Source: Streptomyces marokkonensis
Lineage (GTDB): Bacteria > Actinomycetota > Actinomycetes > Streptomycetales > Streptomycetaceae
Assembly (NCBI RefSeq): GCF_008312835.1
Contig: NZ_VSKS01000005.1
Span: 310,001 to 374,000, forward strand
DNA: 64,000 nucleotides
Direction of reading: 5' to 3'
Positions 7,699-16,998 of this stretch are shown one piece after another. The notes below the pieces were generated by a model. That model saw nothing but the letters and a program-made list of their open reading frames with translations. It was not told the origin of the DNA and ran no database searches. Both the position numbers and the translations under genes were made by a program. The first letter of the stretch is position 1. Every line of letters starts with the position of its first letter.

Positions 7699-8655
7699 AT
7701 GCTCTCCGGGAACGGTCGGCACCGTCGTCCTCGCCAGGCTCCGGCTCTCCTCGTCGCGGCCGGCGTGACCGGCTCCGCCATCGCGATCCCCCTCCTCGGC
7801 GCGGGCGGCGCCAGCGCGGCCGAGGGTATGAACTGGGACCGGGTCGCCGAGTGCGAGAGTGGCGGCTCCTGGAGCCAGAACTCCGGCAACGGCTACTACG
7901 GCGGCCTGCAGTTGACCCAGGAGGACTGGGAGAAGCACGGCGGTCTGGACTTCGCGTCGAGCGCCGACCAGGCCAGCCGCGGCCAGCAGATAGCCGTGGC
8001 CGAGAAGATCCTCGCCGACCAGGGGGTCGGCGCCTGGCGCACCTGCGGACTGCTCGCGGGCGGCCTGGACCAGGACGCGCCGTCGGCCGATGCCGGCACG
8101 GGTGTGACCGACGACTCGGCGTCGGACGGGACGGATTCACCGGATTCACCGGACTCCCGTGACGCGTCCGCTCCCTCCCCCTCGTCCTCCCCCTCCGCCT
8201 CACCGTCGGCGACCGCCGACGACGGGAAGACCCCGGACGCTTCGGCGGATGAATCGGGCAACTCCGACAAGTCCGCCGACTCGGGCGCCGGTTCGGACCG
8301 TGACGCGGACGCGGACTCCGGTGCTTCCTCCTCCCCCTCGTCCGGACCCGAGGGCGGCGAGTCGGACAAGTCGGGGCAGAGTGGTGATTCTTCGGCCGCG
8401 GGCGCCGAGGGCACCGGTCGTCACCGCGGTGCCAGCGCCGAGGAGGGCAAGGAACAGGACCGTGCGTCCGATTCGTCCGGCCGGCATGCCTCGCGCGGAC
8501 TCAACGCGTGGGGCGGCACGGTCGCCGACTCCTCGACCGGGCGCGACGGCGGCGACCTCTCGTCCGACGCCGATCCCCTTGCGGCCGACGACGGATGGCG
8601 CGCGCTCCACGTGGTGAACGAGCAGCTCATCGGCGGCGGCGCGGGCCTCGTTTAA
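7699..8655 (+). CDS. rpfC: Resuscitation-promoting factor without LysM
   Basis: A secreted muralytic enzyme of 318 residues. It has a twin-basic signal peptide ending near ASA (residue 40) and one Rpf domain (about 40-118) with the lysozyme-like core WDRVAECESGG, whose Glu is the catalytic acid, and YYGGLQLT. From about residue 120 the protein is a long Ser/Asp/Glu-rich disordered tail, then a short conserved-looking end. Rpf enzymes cleave peptidoglycan and promote spore germination. The lack of LysM next to a LysM-bearing paralogue matches the rpfC-rpfA pair of other streptomycetes. The ATG at 7699 sits at the signal-peptide start; frame upstream is open but implausible. Confidence 0.88.
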   Translation: MLSGNGRHRRPRQAPALLVAAGVTGSAIAIPLLGAGGASAAEGMNWDRVAECESGGSWSQNSGNGYYGGLQLTQEDWEKHGGLDFASSADQASRGQQIAVAEKILADQGVGAWRTCGLLAGGLDQDAPSADAGTGVTDDSASDGTDSPDSPDSRDASAPSPSSSPSASPSATADDGKTPDASADESGNSDKSADSGAGSDRDADADSGASSSPSSGPEGGESDKSGQSGDSSAAGAEGTGRHRGASAEEGKEQDRASDSSGRHASRGLNAWGGTVADSSTGRDGGDLSSDADPLAADDGWRALHVVNEQLIGGGAGLV

Positions 8656-8839
8656 CCGGGTCAGGGGCTTGCGGCCCGGGACGAAGCGGGCGGAAAGCGA
8701 CAGCTGAAAATGCCCGCGAACAGCGGCAGTTGACGTCATGATTCGCGCTGAATGTCCGGTTTAAAGGCTGTGAGAGATAGGTCTCAGAAGCCCTGATCGT
8801 CTTTGAAATTCCGCGGATCGCGTGTCTACGGTCGTGACC

Positions 8840-9062
8840 GCTCGCCACCGCGGGCCCCGGCTGCCGCCACGCCGAATCCTGCCAGTGGCAGCACGGGAAC
8901 AGTCGTCGCGTCATGCGCCGTAGGCAGGAGCGGGGGACCCAAGGTAAGTGCCGCATCCGGGCAGTTGACGCCGGATACGGCTTGGGGTGGAGCCGCGTCC
9001 CGGGAGGGACGTGGCCGGGCAACTCAACCGGCCCGAACCCGACAGCTCACCTCGCAGGCGTC
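8840..9062 (+). ncRNA. Cyclic-di-AMP (ydaO/yuaA) riboswitch ahead of rpfA
   Basis: The conserved blocks of the ydaO class occur in order: GCCGAATCCTGCC (8871-8883), GGCAGGAGCGGGGGACCC (8923-8940), a TTGGGGTGGAGCC segment near 8983-8995, and CCCGAACCCGACAGCTCACC with GCAGGCG near 9032-9060. CTCACC (9046-9051) can pair with GGTGAG (9063-9068), immediately ahead of the rpfA start at 9080, giving a possible expression platform. c-di-AMP riboswitches control cell-wall hydrolases in actinobacteria. The 5' boundary is approximate. Confidence 0.87.
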
Positions 9063-9067
9063 GGTGA

Positions 9068-9787
<720 letters not shown>

Positions 9788-9823
9788 GGGCAAGCCGCAG
9801 GTCCCTCCCCGTCCCCACGGGCT

Positions 9824-9871
9824 CCCCGCCCCGGTGCGTTCTCCCCCGTACGCACCGGGGCGGGGCTTTTT
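9824..9871 (+). terminator. Rho-independent terminator of rpfA
   Basis: A perfect 16-bp stem (9824-9839 with 9850-9865) and 10-base loop, followed by CTTTTT. Confidence 0.9.
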
Positions 9872-9986
9872 CTCGGGCGCATTCGGGTCACGGTTTCCGG
9901 AACCGCCTTTGTTCCGTGTAGAAACAATCTACGCTCGGTCCTGTCCATGGGATGGGCGGCCGGATGGCCGATCGCCCGGAGCCGGT

Positions 9987-11342
<1,356 letters not shown>

Positions 11343-11376
11343 GCGCGGCAAGGGCTGACAGGTAGGCAGCGTCGTA

Positions 11377-11421
11377 CGTACGTCCCCGTACCCGGTCCCG
11401 TACCGTGTGCGGGGACGTACG
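11377..11421 (+). terminator. Hairpin between eno and the FtsB-like gene
   Basis: CGTACGTCCCCG (11377-11388) pairs perfectly with 11410-11421 across a 21-base loop. No U-tract, so it may terminate incompletely or stabilise the eno 3' end. Confidence 0.6.
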
Positions 11422-11449
11422 CACGTATGAAGGCGAACCGGAGGCGGAC

Positions 11450-11926
11450 ATGGCGGTGAAGGACCGGGACCGTTTCTCCACCGCGACCAGGATCCGGCTG
11501 ATCGGCGAGCAGACCGCGGCCCGGGTCTACCGTTCGCAGACCAAACGCCAGGCCCGCCGCTCCCGGCTGACCGGGCGGGCGGCGCTGCTCGCCCTGGTGG
11601 TCTGCTCGCTGATCGTGGCCCTCGCCTATCCCATGCGGCAGTACGTCTCCCAGCGGGCGGACATCGCCGACCTCCAGCAGGAGCAGGACGAGACCCGCAG
11701 GCGGGTCGAACGGCTGCGCGACATGAAGGCGCGCTGGCAGGACGACGCGTACGCCGAGCAGGAGATCCGCCGGCGACTGCACTACGTCATGCCCGGCGAG
11801 ACCGGCTACATCGTCATCGACCCGGGCACGGCCGAGAAGTCCCGTACGGATCTCGAGGCCGCCGGCCGCCCCTGGTACTCCAACGTCTGGGACGGCGTCG
11901 ACAAGTCCGACGCCGCCGACCAGTGA
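11450..11926 (+). CDS. FtsB/DivIC-family septum protein
   Basis: A 158-residue bitopic membrane protein. It has a basic N-terminus, one membrane span (about residues 42-64, LLALVVCSLIVALAY) and an extracellular coiled coil (about 68-105, heptads such as DLQQEQDETRRRVERL), then the conserved DDAYAEQEIRRRLHYVMPGE block typical of actinobacterial DivIC. It would join FtsL and FtsQ in the divisome. GGAGG at 11440-11444 supports ATG 11450. It overlaps the DUF501 gene by four bases, and the order eno - divIC - DUF501 - ppx is conserved in actinobacteria. Confidence 0.93.
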   Translation: MAVKDRDRFSTATRIRLIGEQTAARVYRSQTKRQARRSRLTGRAALLALVVCSLIVALAYPMRQYVSQRADIADLQQEQDETRRRVERLRDMKARWQDDAYAEQEIRRRLHYVMPGETGYIVIDPGTAEKSRTDLEAAGRPWYSNVWDGVDKSDAADQ

Positions 11927-12501
11927 CTCTCACGGAAAGCCGCAGAAACACAGGTATGGAAACGCCTCCGCCCACGACCCCGCGCACCGAGCCCACCGGC
12001 GCCGACGTCGAGGCCTTCAAGCAGCAGCTCGGGCGGCCCCCGCGCGGGCTGCGCGCCATCGCGCACCGCTGCCCCTGCGGGCAGCCGGACGTCGTGGAGA
12101 CCGCGCCGAGGCTGCCCGACGGCACCCCCTTCCCGACGCTGTACTACCTGACGTGCCCGAAGGCGAACTCCGCGATCGGCACGCTGGAGGCGAACGGCGT
12201 GATGAAGGAGATGACGGAGCGGCTGGCCACCGACCCGGAGCTGGCGGCCGCGTACCGCGCGGCGCACGAGGACTACATCAGGCGCCGTGACGAGATCGAG
12301 GAACTGAAGGGCTTCCCGAGCGCGGGCGGCATGCCGGACCGGGTGAAGTGCCTGCACGTCCTGGTCGCCCACTCGCTGGCCGCCGGCCCCGGGGTCAACC
12401 CGCTGGGCGACGAGGCGCTGGCGATGCTGCCGGAGTGGTGGAGCAAGGGCGCCTGCGTGACGCTTCCCGAGGCCGGCCCGGCGACGGAGGGCGGCCGGTG
12501 A
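11923..12501 (+). CDS. DUF501 protein
   Basis: A 192-residue protein of the actinobacterial DUF501 family, function unknown. The family core starts near residue 25 (VEAFKQQLGRPPRGLRAIAHRCPCG) and contains Cys-rich HRCPCG and LTCPKANSAIGTLEANG, followed by the conserved RVKCLHVLVAHSLAAGPGVNPLGD. The Cys/His pattern suggests a metal site. GTG 11923 overlaps the upstream stop (GTGA). ATG 11956 is an alternative that removes 11 non-conserved residues. It overlaps the next gene by four bases, so divIC, this gene and ppx form one operon. Confidence 0.9.
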   Translation: MTLTESRRNTGMETPPPTTPRTEPTGADVEAFKQQLGRPPRGLRAIAHRCPCGQPDVVETAPRLPDGTPFPTLYYLTCPKANSAIGTLEANGVMKEMTERLATDPELAAAYRAAHEDYIRRRDEIEELKGFPSAGGMPDRVKCLHVLVAHSLAAGPGVNPLGDEALAMLPEWWSKGACVTLPEAGPATEGGR

Positions 12502-13439
12502 CCCGGGTCGCCGCCATCGACTGCGGTACGAACTCCATCCGGCTGCTGGTGGCCGACGCCGACCCCGGCACCGGTGAACTGACCGACCTGGACCGGCGGA
12601 TGACGATCGTGCGGCTCGGCCAGGGGGTCGACCGCACGGGCCGGCTGGCGCCCGAGGCGCTGGAGCGGACCTTCGCCGCCTGCCGCGCGTACGCGGAGAT
12701 CATCAAGGAGCACGGCGCGGAACACCTCCGCTTCGTCGCGACCTCCGCCTCCCGCGACGCGGAGAACCGCGACGCGTTCGTGCGCGGGGTGCTGGACATC
12801 CTGGGCGTGGAGCCCGAGGTCATCACCGGCGACCAGGAGGCCGAGTTCTCCTTCACCGGCGCCACCAGGGAGCTGACCGGCCGGACCGATCTGCACCGGC
12901 CGTTCCTGGTGGTGGACATCGGCGGCGGCTCGACCGAGTTCGTCGTCGGCGACGACCACGTACGCGCCGCCCGCTCCGTGGACGTGGGCTGCGTACGGAT
13001 GACCGAGCGGCACCTGGTGCGCGAGGGGACCGTGACCGACCCGCCCACCGAGGAGCAGATCGCGGCGATGCGGGCGGACATCGAGGCCGCGCTCGACCGC
13101 GCCGAGGAGACGGTCCCGCTGCGCGAGGCGCACACCCTGGTCGGACTGGCGGGCTCGGTCACGACCGTGTCGGCGATCGCCCAGGACCTGCCCGAGTACG
13201 ACTCGGAGGCCATCCACCACTCCCGCGTCTCCCTCGACCGGGTCCGCGAGATCACCGGGTGGCTGCTGCGGTCCACCCACGCCGAGCGCGCGGCGGTGCC
13301 CTCCATGCACCCGGGCCGGGTCGACGTGATCGGCGCCGGGGCCCTCGTGCTGCTGTCGATCATGGAGCGGATCGGCGCCGGGGAGGTCGTGGTGTCGGAG
13401 CACGACATCCTCGACGGCATCGCCTGGTCCGTGGCTTAG
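12498..13439 (+). CDS. ppx: Exopolyphosphatase/pppGpp phosphatase (Ppx/GppA)
   Basis: A 313-residue phosphatase of the actin-like ASKHA fold, the short form with only the catalytic N-terminal domains. Motifs: AIDCGTNSIRLLVAD (phosphate 1 loop), ATSASRDAENRDAF, EAEFSFTGA, the phosphate 2 loop VVDIGGGSTEFVVGD, and LAGSVTTVSAIA. It removes terminal phosphates from polyphosphate and/or converts pppGpp to ppGpp; which one cannot be told from sequence. The GTG start overlaps the DUF501 stop. Confidence 0.93.
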   Translation: MTRVAAIDCGTNSIRLLVADADPGTGELTDLDRRMTIVRLGQGVDRTGRLAPEALERTFAACRAYAEIIKEHGAEHLRFVATSASRDAENRDAFVRGVLDILGVEPEVITGDQEAEFSFTGATRELTGRTDLHRPFLVVDIGGGSTEFVVGDDHVRAARSVDVGCVRMTERHLVREGTVTDPPTEEQIAAMRADIEAALDRAEETVPLREAHTLVGLAGSVTTVSAIAQDLPEYDSEAIHHSRVSLDRVREITGWLLRSTHAERAAVPSMHPGRVDVIGAGALVLLSIMERIGAGEVVVSEHDILDGIAWSVA

Positions 13440-13882
13440 GTCTCCTTTGCTACTGACCAGTAGCACTCCGCTGAGCAGTCGGGATAGCGTTTGAGCGACG
13501 CTCGGGGGGCCGTCGCGGGCCCCTCGGGACGGCTGCGCCGGGAAAGTTCGTGAAGTTCTTCACAAGGAATTGTCCCCGGTGGAACGAAGAAGTGGGTCCG
13601 GTTGACCCGTTCGGCCCCTCAACCCCCCTTTGAACATGTTCAGAAGGGGTCGCGGGACGCTTCGCCGGGGAAGGTGACGCGGACCGGCCGGCCGGGCTCA
13701 CATCCGCCGCGAACCGACAGAGAGGCAGCTCACGCGGCATTGACAACGCCCCGCGCGATGCTCCGGTTCCCGGTCGGCACTGTGATCTGGATCAAGAAGC
13801 GCGGGATGGTAACACAGGGCCTGCCGGAGCTTGTGAAGGGGCGCACGAGGTACCCCCCTGAGGCGGGTGGATACTCGATGGC
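13440..13882. other. 443-bp intergenic region ahead of ndh
   Basis: No supported gene. It contains a 16-base palindrome GCTACTGACCAGTAGC (13449-13464), a Rex-like operator (13548-13565), an imperfect dyad centred on TGAACATGTTCA (13631-13642) flanked by CCCCTT and AAGGGG, and TTGACA at 13740. The next gene starts at 13883, so ndh has a long regulated upstream region. Confidence 0.7.
13548..13565. promoter_or_regulatory. Rex operator-like site upstream of ndh
   Basis: TCGTGAAGTTCTTCACAA differs from the Rex consensus TTGTGAA-N4-TTCACAA by one base. Rex is the NAD+/NADH-sensing repressor of respiratory genes in Streptomyces, and a type II NADH dehydrogenase gene follows. Confidence 0.65.
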
Positions 13883-15274
13883 ATGAGCACCACGGAGCGT
13901 CCCAGGATCCTCGTAGTAGGCGGTGGGTACGTAGGCCTGTACGCAGCTCGGCGCATCCAGAAGAAGATGCGTTACGGCGAGGCGACCGTCACCGTCGTCG
14001 ACCCGCGGTCGTACATGACCTACCAGCCCTTCCTCCCCGAAGCCGCCGCCGGCAGCATCTCCCCGCGGCACGTCGTCGTCCCGTTGCGACGCGTGCTTCC
14101 CAAGGCGGAGGTCCTCACCGGCCGGGTCACCACCATCGACCAGGACCGCAAGGTCGCCACGATCGCCCCCCTCGTCGGCGAGGCGTACGAGCTGCCCTTC
14201 GACTACCTGGTCATCGCGATGGGCGCGGTCTCCCGCACCTTCCCGATCCCCGGCCTCGCCGAGCAGGGCATCGGCATGAAGGGCATCGAGGAGGCCATCG
14301 GCCTGCGCAACCACGTCCTCGAGCAGCTCGACAAGGCCGACTCCACCACGGACGAGGAGATCCGGCGCAAGGCACTCACCTTCGTCTTCGTGGGCGGCGG
14401 CTTCGCCGGCGCGGAGACCATCGGTGAGGTCGAGGACATGGCCCGGGACGCGGCCAAGTACTACACCAGCGTGTCCCGCGAGGACATGCGCTTCATCCTC
14501 GTCGACGCCGCCGACAAGATCCTCCCCGAGGTCGGTCCCAAGCTCGGCGCGTACGGCAAGGAGCACCTCGAGAGCCGCGGCGTCGAGGTCTACCTGTCCA
14601 CGTCGATGGACTCCTGCGTCGACGGCCACGTGGTGCTGAAGAACGGCCTCGAGGTCGACTCCAACACCATCGTGTGGACGGCGGGCGTCAAGCCCAACCC
14701 CGCGCTGGCCCGCTTCGGCCTGCCGCTGGGTCCGCGCGGCCACGTCGACACCGAGCCGACGCTCCAGGTCAAGGGCACGGACTACATCTGGGCCGCGGGC
14801 GACAACGCCCAGGTCCCGGACCTCGTGGGCCGCAAGGCCGGCAACGAGAACGCCTGGTGCCCGCCGAACGCCCAGCACGCGCTGCGTCAGGCCAAGGTCC
14901 TCGGCGACAACGTGATCTCCGGCATGCGGGGCTTCCCGCAGAAGGAGTACTCGCACGCCAACAAGGGCGCGGTGGCCGGTCTCGGCCTCCACAAGGGCGT
15001 GGCGATGATCGTCATGGGCAAGATGAAGATCAAGCTCAAGGGCCGTCTCGCCTGGTACATGCACCGTGGCTACCACGGCATGGCGATGCCGACCTGGAAC
15101 CGCAAGATCCGCGTCTTCGCCGACTGGACCCTCGGCATGTTCCTCAAGCGTGAGGTCGTGTCCCTGGGCGCGATCGAGTCCCCGCGCGAGGAGTTCTACG
15201 AGGCGGCCAAGCCGGCGCCGGCGCCCGCGGCGGCGCAGCAGGAGCCGAAGAGGACCGAGGCCAAGGCCTCCTGA
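13883..15274 (+). CDS. ndh: Type II NADH dehydrogenase
   Basis: A 463-residue non-proton-pumping NADH:menaquinone oxidoreductase at the inner membrane face. The FAD-binding Rossmann motif is ILVVGGGYVGLYAARRI (about 9-25), the NADH-binding motif is FVFVGGGFAGAETIGE (about 170), and the second FAD contact is YIWAAGDNAQVPD. The C-terminal 80 residues hold hydrophobic and basic segments that tether such enzymes to the membrane. The Ala/Pro-rich last 20 residues look non-essential. The upstream Rex-like site suggests induction when NADH is high. A hairpin follows the stop. Confidence 0.95.
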   Translation: MSTTERPRILVVGGGYVGLYAARRIQKKMRYGEATVTVVDPRSYMTYQPFLPEAAAGSISPRHVVVPLRRVLPKAEVLTGRVTTIDQDRKVATIAPLVGEAYELPFDYLVIAMGAVSRTFPIPGLAEQGIGMKGIEEAIGLRNHVLEQLDKADSTTDEEIRRKALTFVFVGGGFAGAETIGEVEDMARDAAKYYTSVSREDMRFILVDAADKILPEVGPKLGAYGKEHLESRGVEVYLSTSMDSCVDGHVVLKNGLEVDSNTIVWTAGVKPNPALARFGLPLGPRGHVDTEPTLQVKGTDYIWAAGDNAQVPDLVGRKAGNENAWCPPNAQHALRQAKVLGDNVISGMRGFPQKEYSHANKGAVAGLGLHKGVAMIVMGKMKIKLKGRLAWYMHRGYHGMAMPTWNRKIRVFADWTLGMFLKREVVSLGAIESPREEFYEAAKPAPAPAAAQQEPKRTEAKAS

Positions 15275-15290
15275 CACCCGGTCACCCTCC

Positions 15291-15330
15291 GAAGGGGCCA
15301 CCCGCCATCCGTGGTGCGGGCGGCCCCTTC
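15291..15330 (+). terminator. Terminator of ndh
   Basis: GAAGGGGCCACCCGC (15291-15305) pairs with 15316-15330 with one A-C mismatch, around a 10-base loop. No T-tract, as is common in Streptomyces. Confidence 0.75.
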
Positions 15331-15620
15331 GCCGTTCCCGCTCGCTGCTCTCCCCCCGGCCCCCCGGCGGGTCGAAGGGCGACCCGGCCCGGCGGTGTGC
15401 GTCCTCGGGGCGCAGCCCCCTGGTGGGGAGTGCGGGAGGGGAAACCGGTCGACGCGCCGGGCCGCAGGCACAGCCCCGCCGGCGCAGCCCTCCGTGCGTC
15501 CCAGCGGGTGCGATTCCGTCCTTTGCCCAGATGTGACGCGCGCCAGGGACTGCCAAGGCACGCCGCAGGTGTTTTCGTGGTGAGGACATTCCGGGATTCC
15601 CCGTCACGGAGGTGTACACC
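15331..15620. other. Intergenic region upstream of the cyclopropane synthase
   Basis: About 290 bases of mixed GC-rich sequence. I see no gene, repeat or clear promoter. Only GGAGG (15608-15612) ahead of the next ATG is functional in appearance. Confidence 0.5.
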
Positions 15621-16919
15621 ATGGCAGACGCCGCCCCACGGCTGAAAGGCATCCTCGAGCAACTGCTCGGCACACCCCTCCCCGTCCGCATCCGCACCTG
15701 GGACGGATCCCAGGCAGGCCCCCCGGGCGCCCCGACCCTGGTCGTACGCAACCGCCGCGCCGTGCGTCATCTGATGTGGAAGCCGGGTGAACTCGGCCTG
15801 GCCCGCGCCTGGGTGGCCGGCGACGTCACCGTCGAGGGCGATCTCTACCCCGCTCTGGACCGGCTCGCCGGCCTCATCTGGGAGCGCGACGAGGACGCCC
15901 GCACGCTCACCCAGGCCCTGCGCGACCCGGCCTTCCGCTCCGCCGCCCGGGGCCTCCTCGGGCTCGCGGGCCACCCGCTGCCGCCCGCCCCGCCCCCGGA
16001 GGAGGCCCGCCGGCCCCGCCGCGGACTGCACACCAAGCACAGCGACAGACGTGCCATCAGCCACCACTACGACGTCGGCAACGACTTCTACGAGATCGTC
16101 CTCGGCCCGTCGATGGTGTACTCCTGCGCCTACTGGCCCGCCCCTCCCCCGGAGGGCACCCTCGAACAGGCCCAGCACGACAAGCTCGAACTCGTCGCCC
16201 GCAAGCTCGGCCTGGAGCCGGGCGGGCGCCTGCTGGACGTCGGCTGCGGCTGGGGCTCCATGGCCATCCACGCCGCCCGCGAGCACGGCGTGAGCGTCGT
16301 CGGCATCACCCTGTCCCAGGAGCAGGCCGCGTACGCCCGCAAGCGCGTCGCCGACGAGGGCCTGACCGACCGTGTCGAGATCCGCGTGCAGGACTACCGG
16401 GACGTCACGGACGGGCCGTACGACGCCATCTCCTCCATCGGCATGGCCGAGCACGTCGGCTCGGAGCGCTACCTGGAGTACGCCACCGTCCTGCACCGCC
16501 TCCTCAGGCCGGGCGGCCGGCTGCTGAACCACCAGATCGCGCGCCGCCCGCATCGCGACGAGACGTCGTACCGGGTGGACGCCTTCATCGACGCCTATGT
16601 CTTCCCCGACGGCGAACTCGCCCCGCTGGGCACGACGGTGTCCCTGCTGGAGCGCGCCGGCTTCGAGGTGCGCGACGTCGAGTCGATCCGCGAGCACTAC
16701 GCGCTCACCCTGCGCCGCTGGGTGGCGAACTTGGAGGCCGGCTGGGCCCGCGCGGTGGCCCTCACCAGCCCGGGACGGGCGCGCGTCTGGCAGCTGTACA
16801 TGGCCGCCTCCGCCCTCGCCTTCGAACGCAACCGCATCGGCGTCAACCAGGTCCTCGCCGTCCGGACCCCCGAGTCCGGAGCCTCCGCGCTCCCGCTGCG
16901 CGCCCGCACCTGGAACTGA
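15621..16919 (+). CDS. cfa: Cyclopropane-fatty-acyl-phospholipid synthase
   Basis: A SAM-dependent enzyme of 432 residues that methylenates unsaturated acyl chains in membrane phospholipids, or a related mycolic-acid-methyltransferase-type enzyme. N-terminal part (1-125) is the lipid-binding region. The catalytic domain begins at ISHHYDVGNDFYEIVLG with SMVYSCAYW, SAM motif I is LLDVGCGWGSMAIHAA, followed by GITLSQEQ, the bicarbonate-site region SSIGMAEHVG and the conserved YVFPDGEL. ATG 15621 has CGGAGG eight bases upstream. It converges with the ABC transporter genes. Confidence 0.93.
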   Translation: MADAAPRLKGILEQLLGTPLPVRIRTWDGSQAGPPGAPTLVVRNRRAVRHLMWKPGELGLARAWVAGDVTVEGDLYPALDRLAGLIWERDEDARTLTQALRDPAFRSAARGLLGLAGHPLPPAPPPEEARRPRRGLHTKHSDRRAISHHYDVGNDFYEIVLGPSMVYSCAYWPAPPPEGTLEQAQHDKLELVARKLGLEPGGRLLDVGCGWGSMAIHAAREHGVSVVGITLSQEQAAYARKRVADEGLTDRVEIRVQDYRDVTDGPYDAISSIGMAEHVGSERYLEYATVLHRLLRPGGRLLNHQIARRPHRDETSYRVDAFIDAYVFPDGELAPLGTTVSLLERAGFEVRDVESIREHYALTLRRWVANLEAGWARAVALTSPGRARVWQLYMAASALAFERNRIGVNQVLAVRTPESGASALPLRARTWN

Positions 16920-16947
16920 CGCCCCCGAAGCCCCTCCCGCGCGGCAA

Positions 16948-16977
16948 CGGGCCCCGTCCCACCCGGAACGGGGCCCG
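16948..16977. terminator. Bidirectional terminator, cfa/ABC permease
   Basis: CGGGCCCCGT (16948-16957) pairs perfectly with 16968-16977, between two convergent genes. Confidence 0.75.
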
Positions 16978-16998
16978 CGTCACAGCCGCTGCCGCGGC

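Noticed and set aside
13625-13649. TGAACATGTTCA dyad considered as a LexA (SOS) box
   Set aside because: The actinobacterial LexA site is GAAC-N4-GTTC. Here the spacer is two bases.
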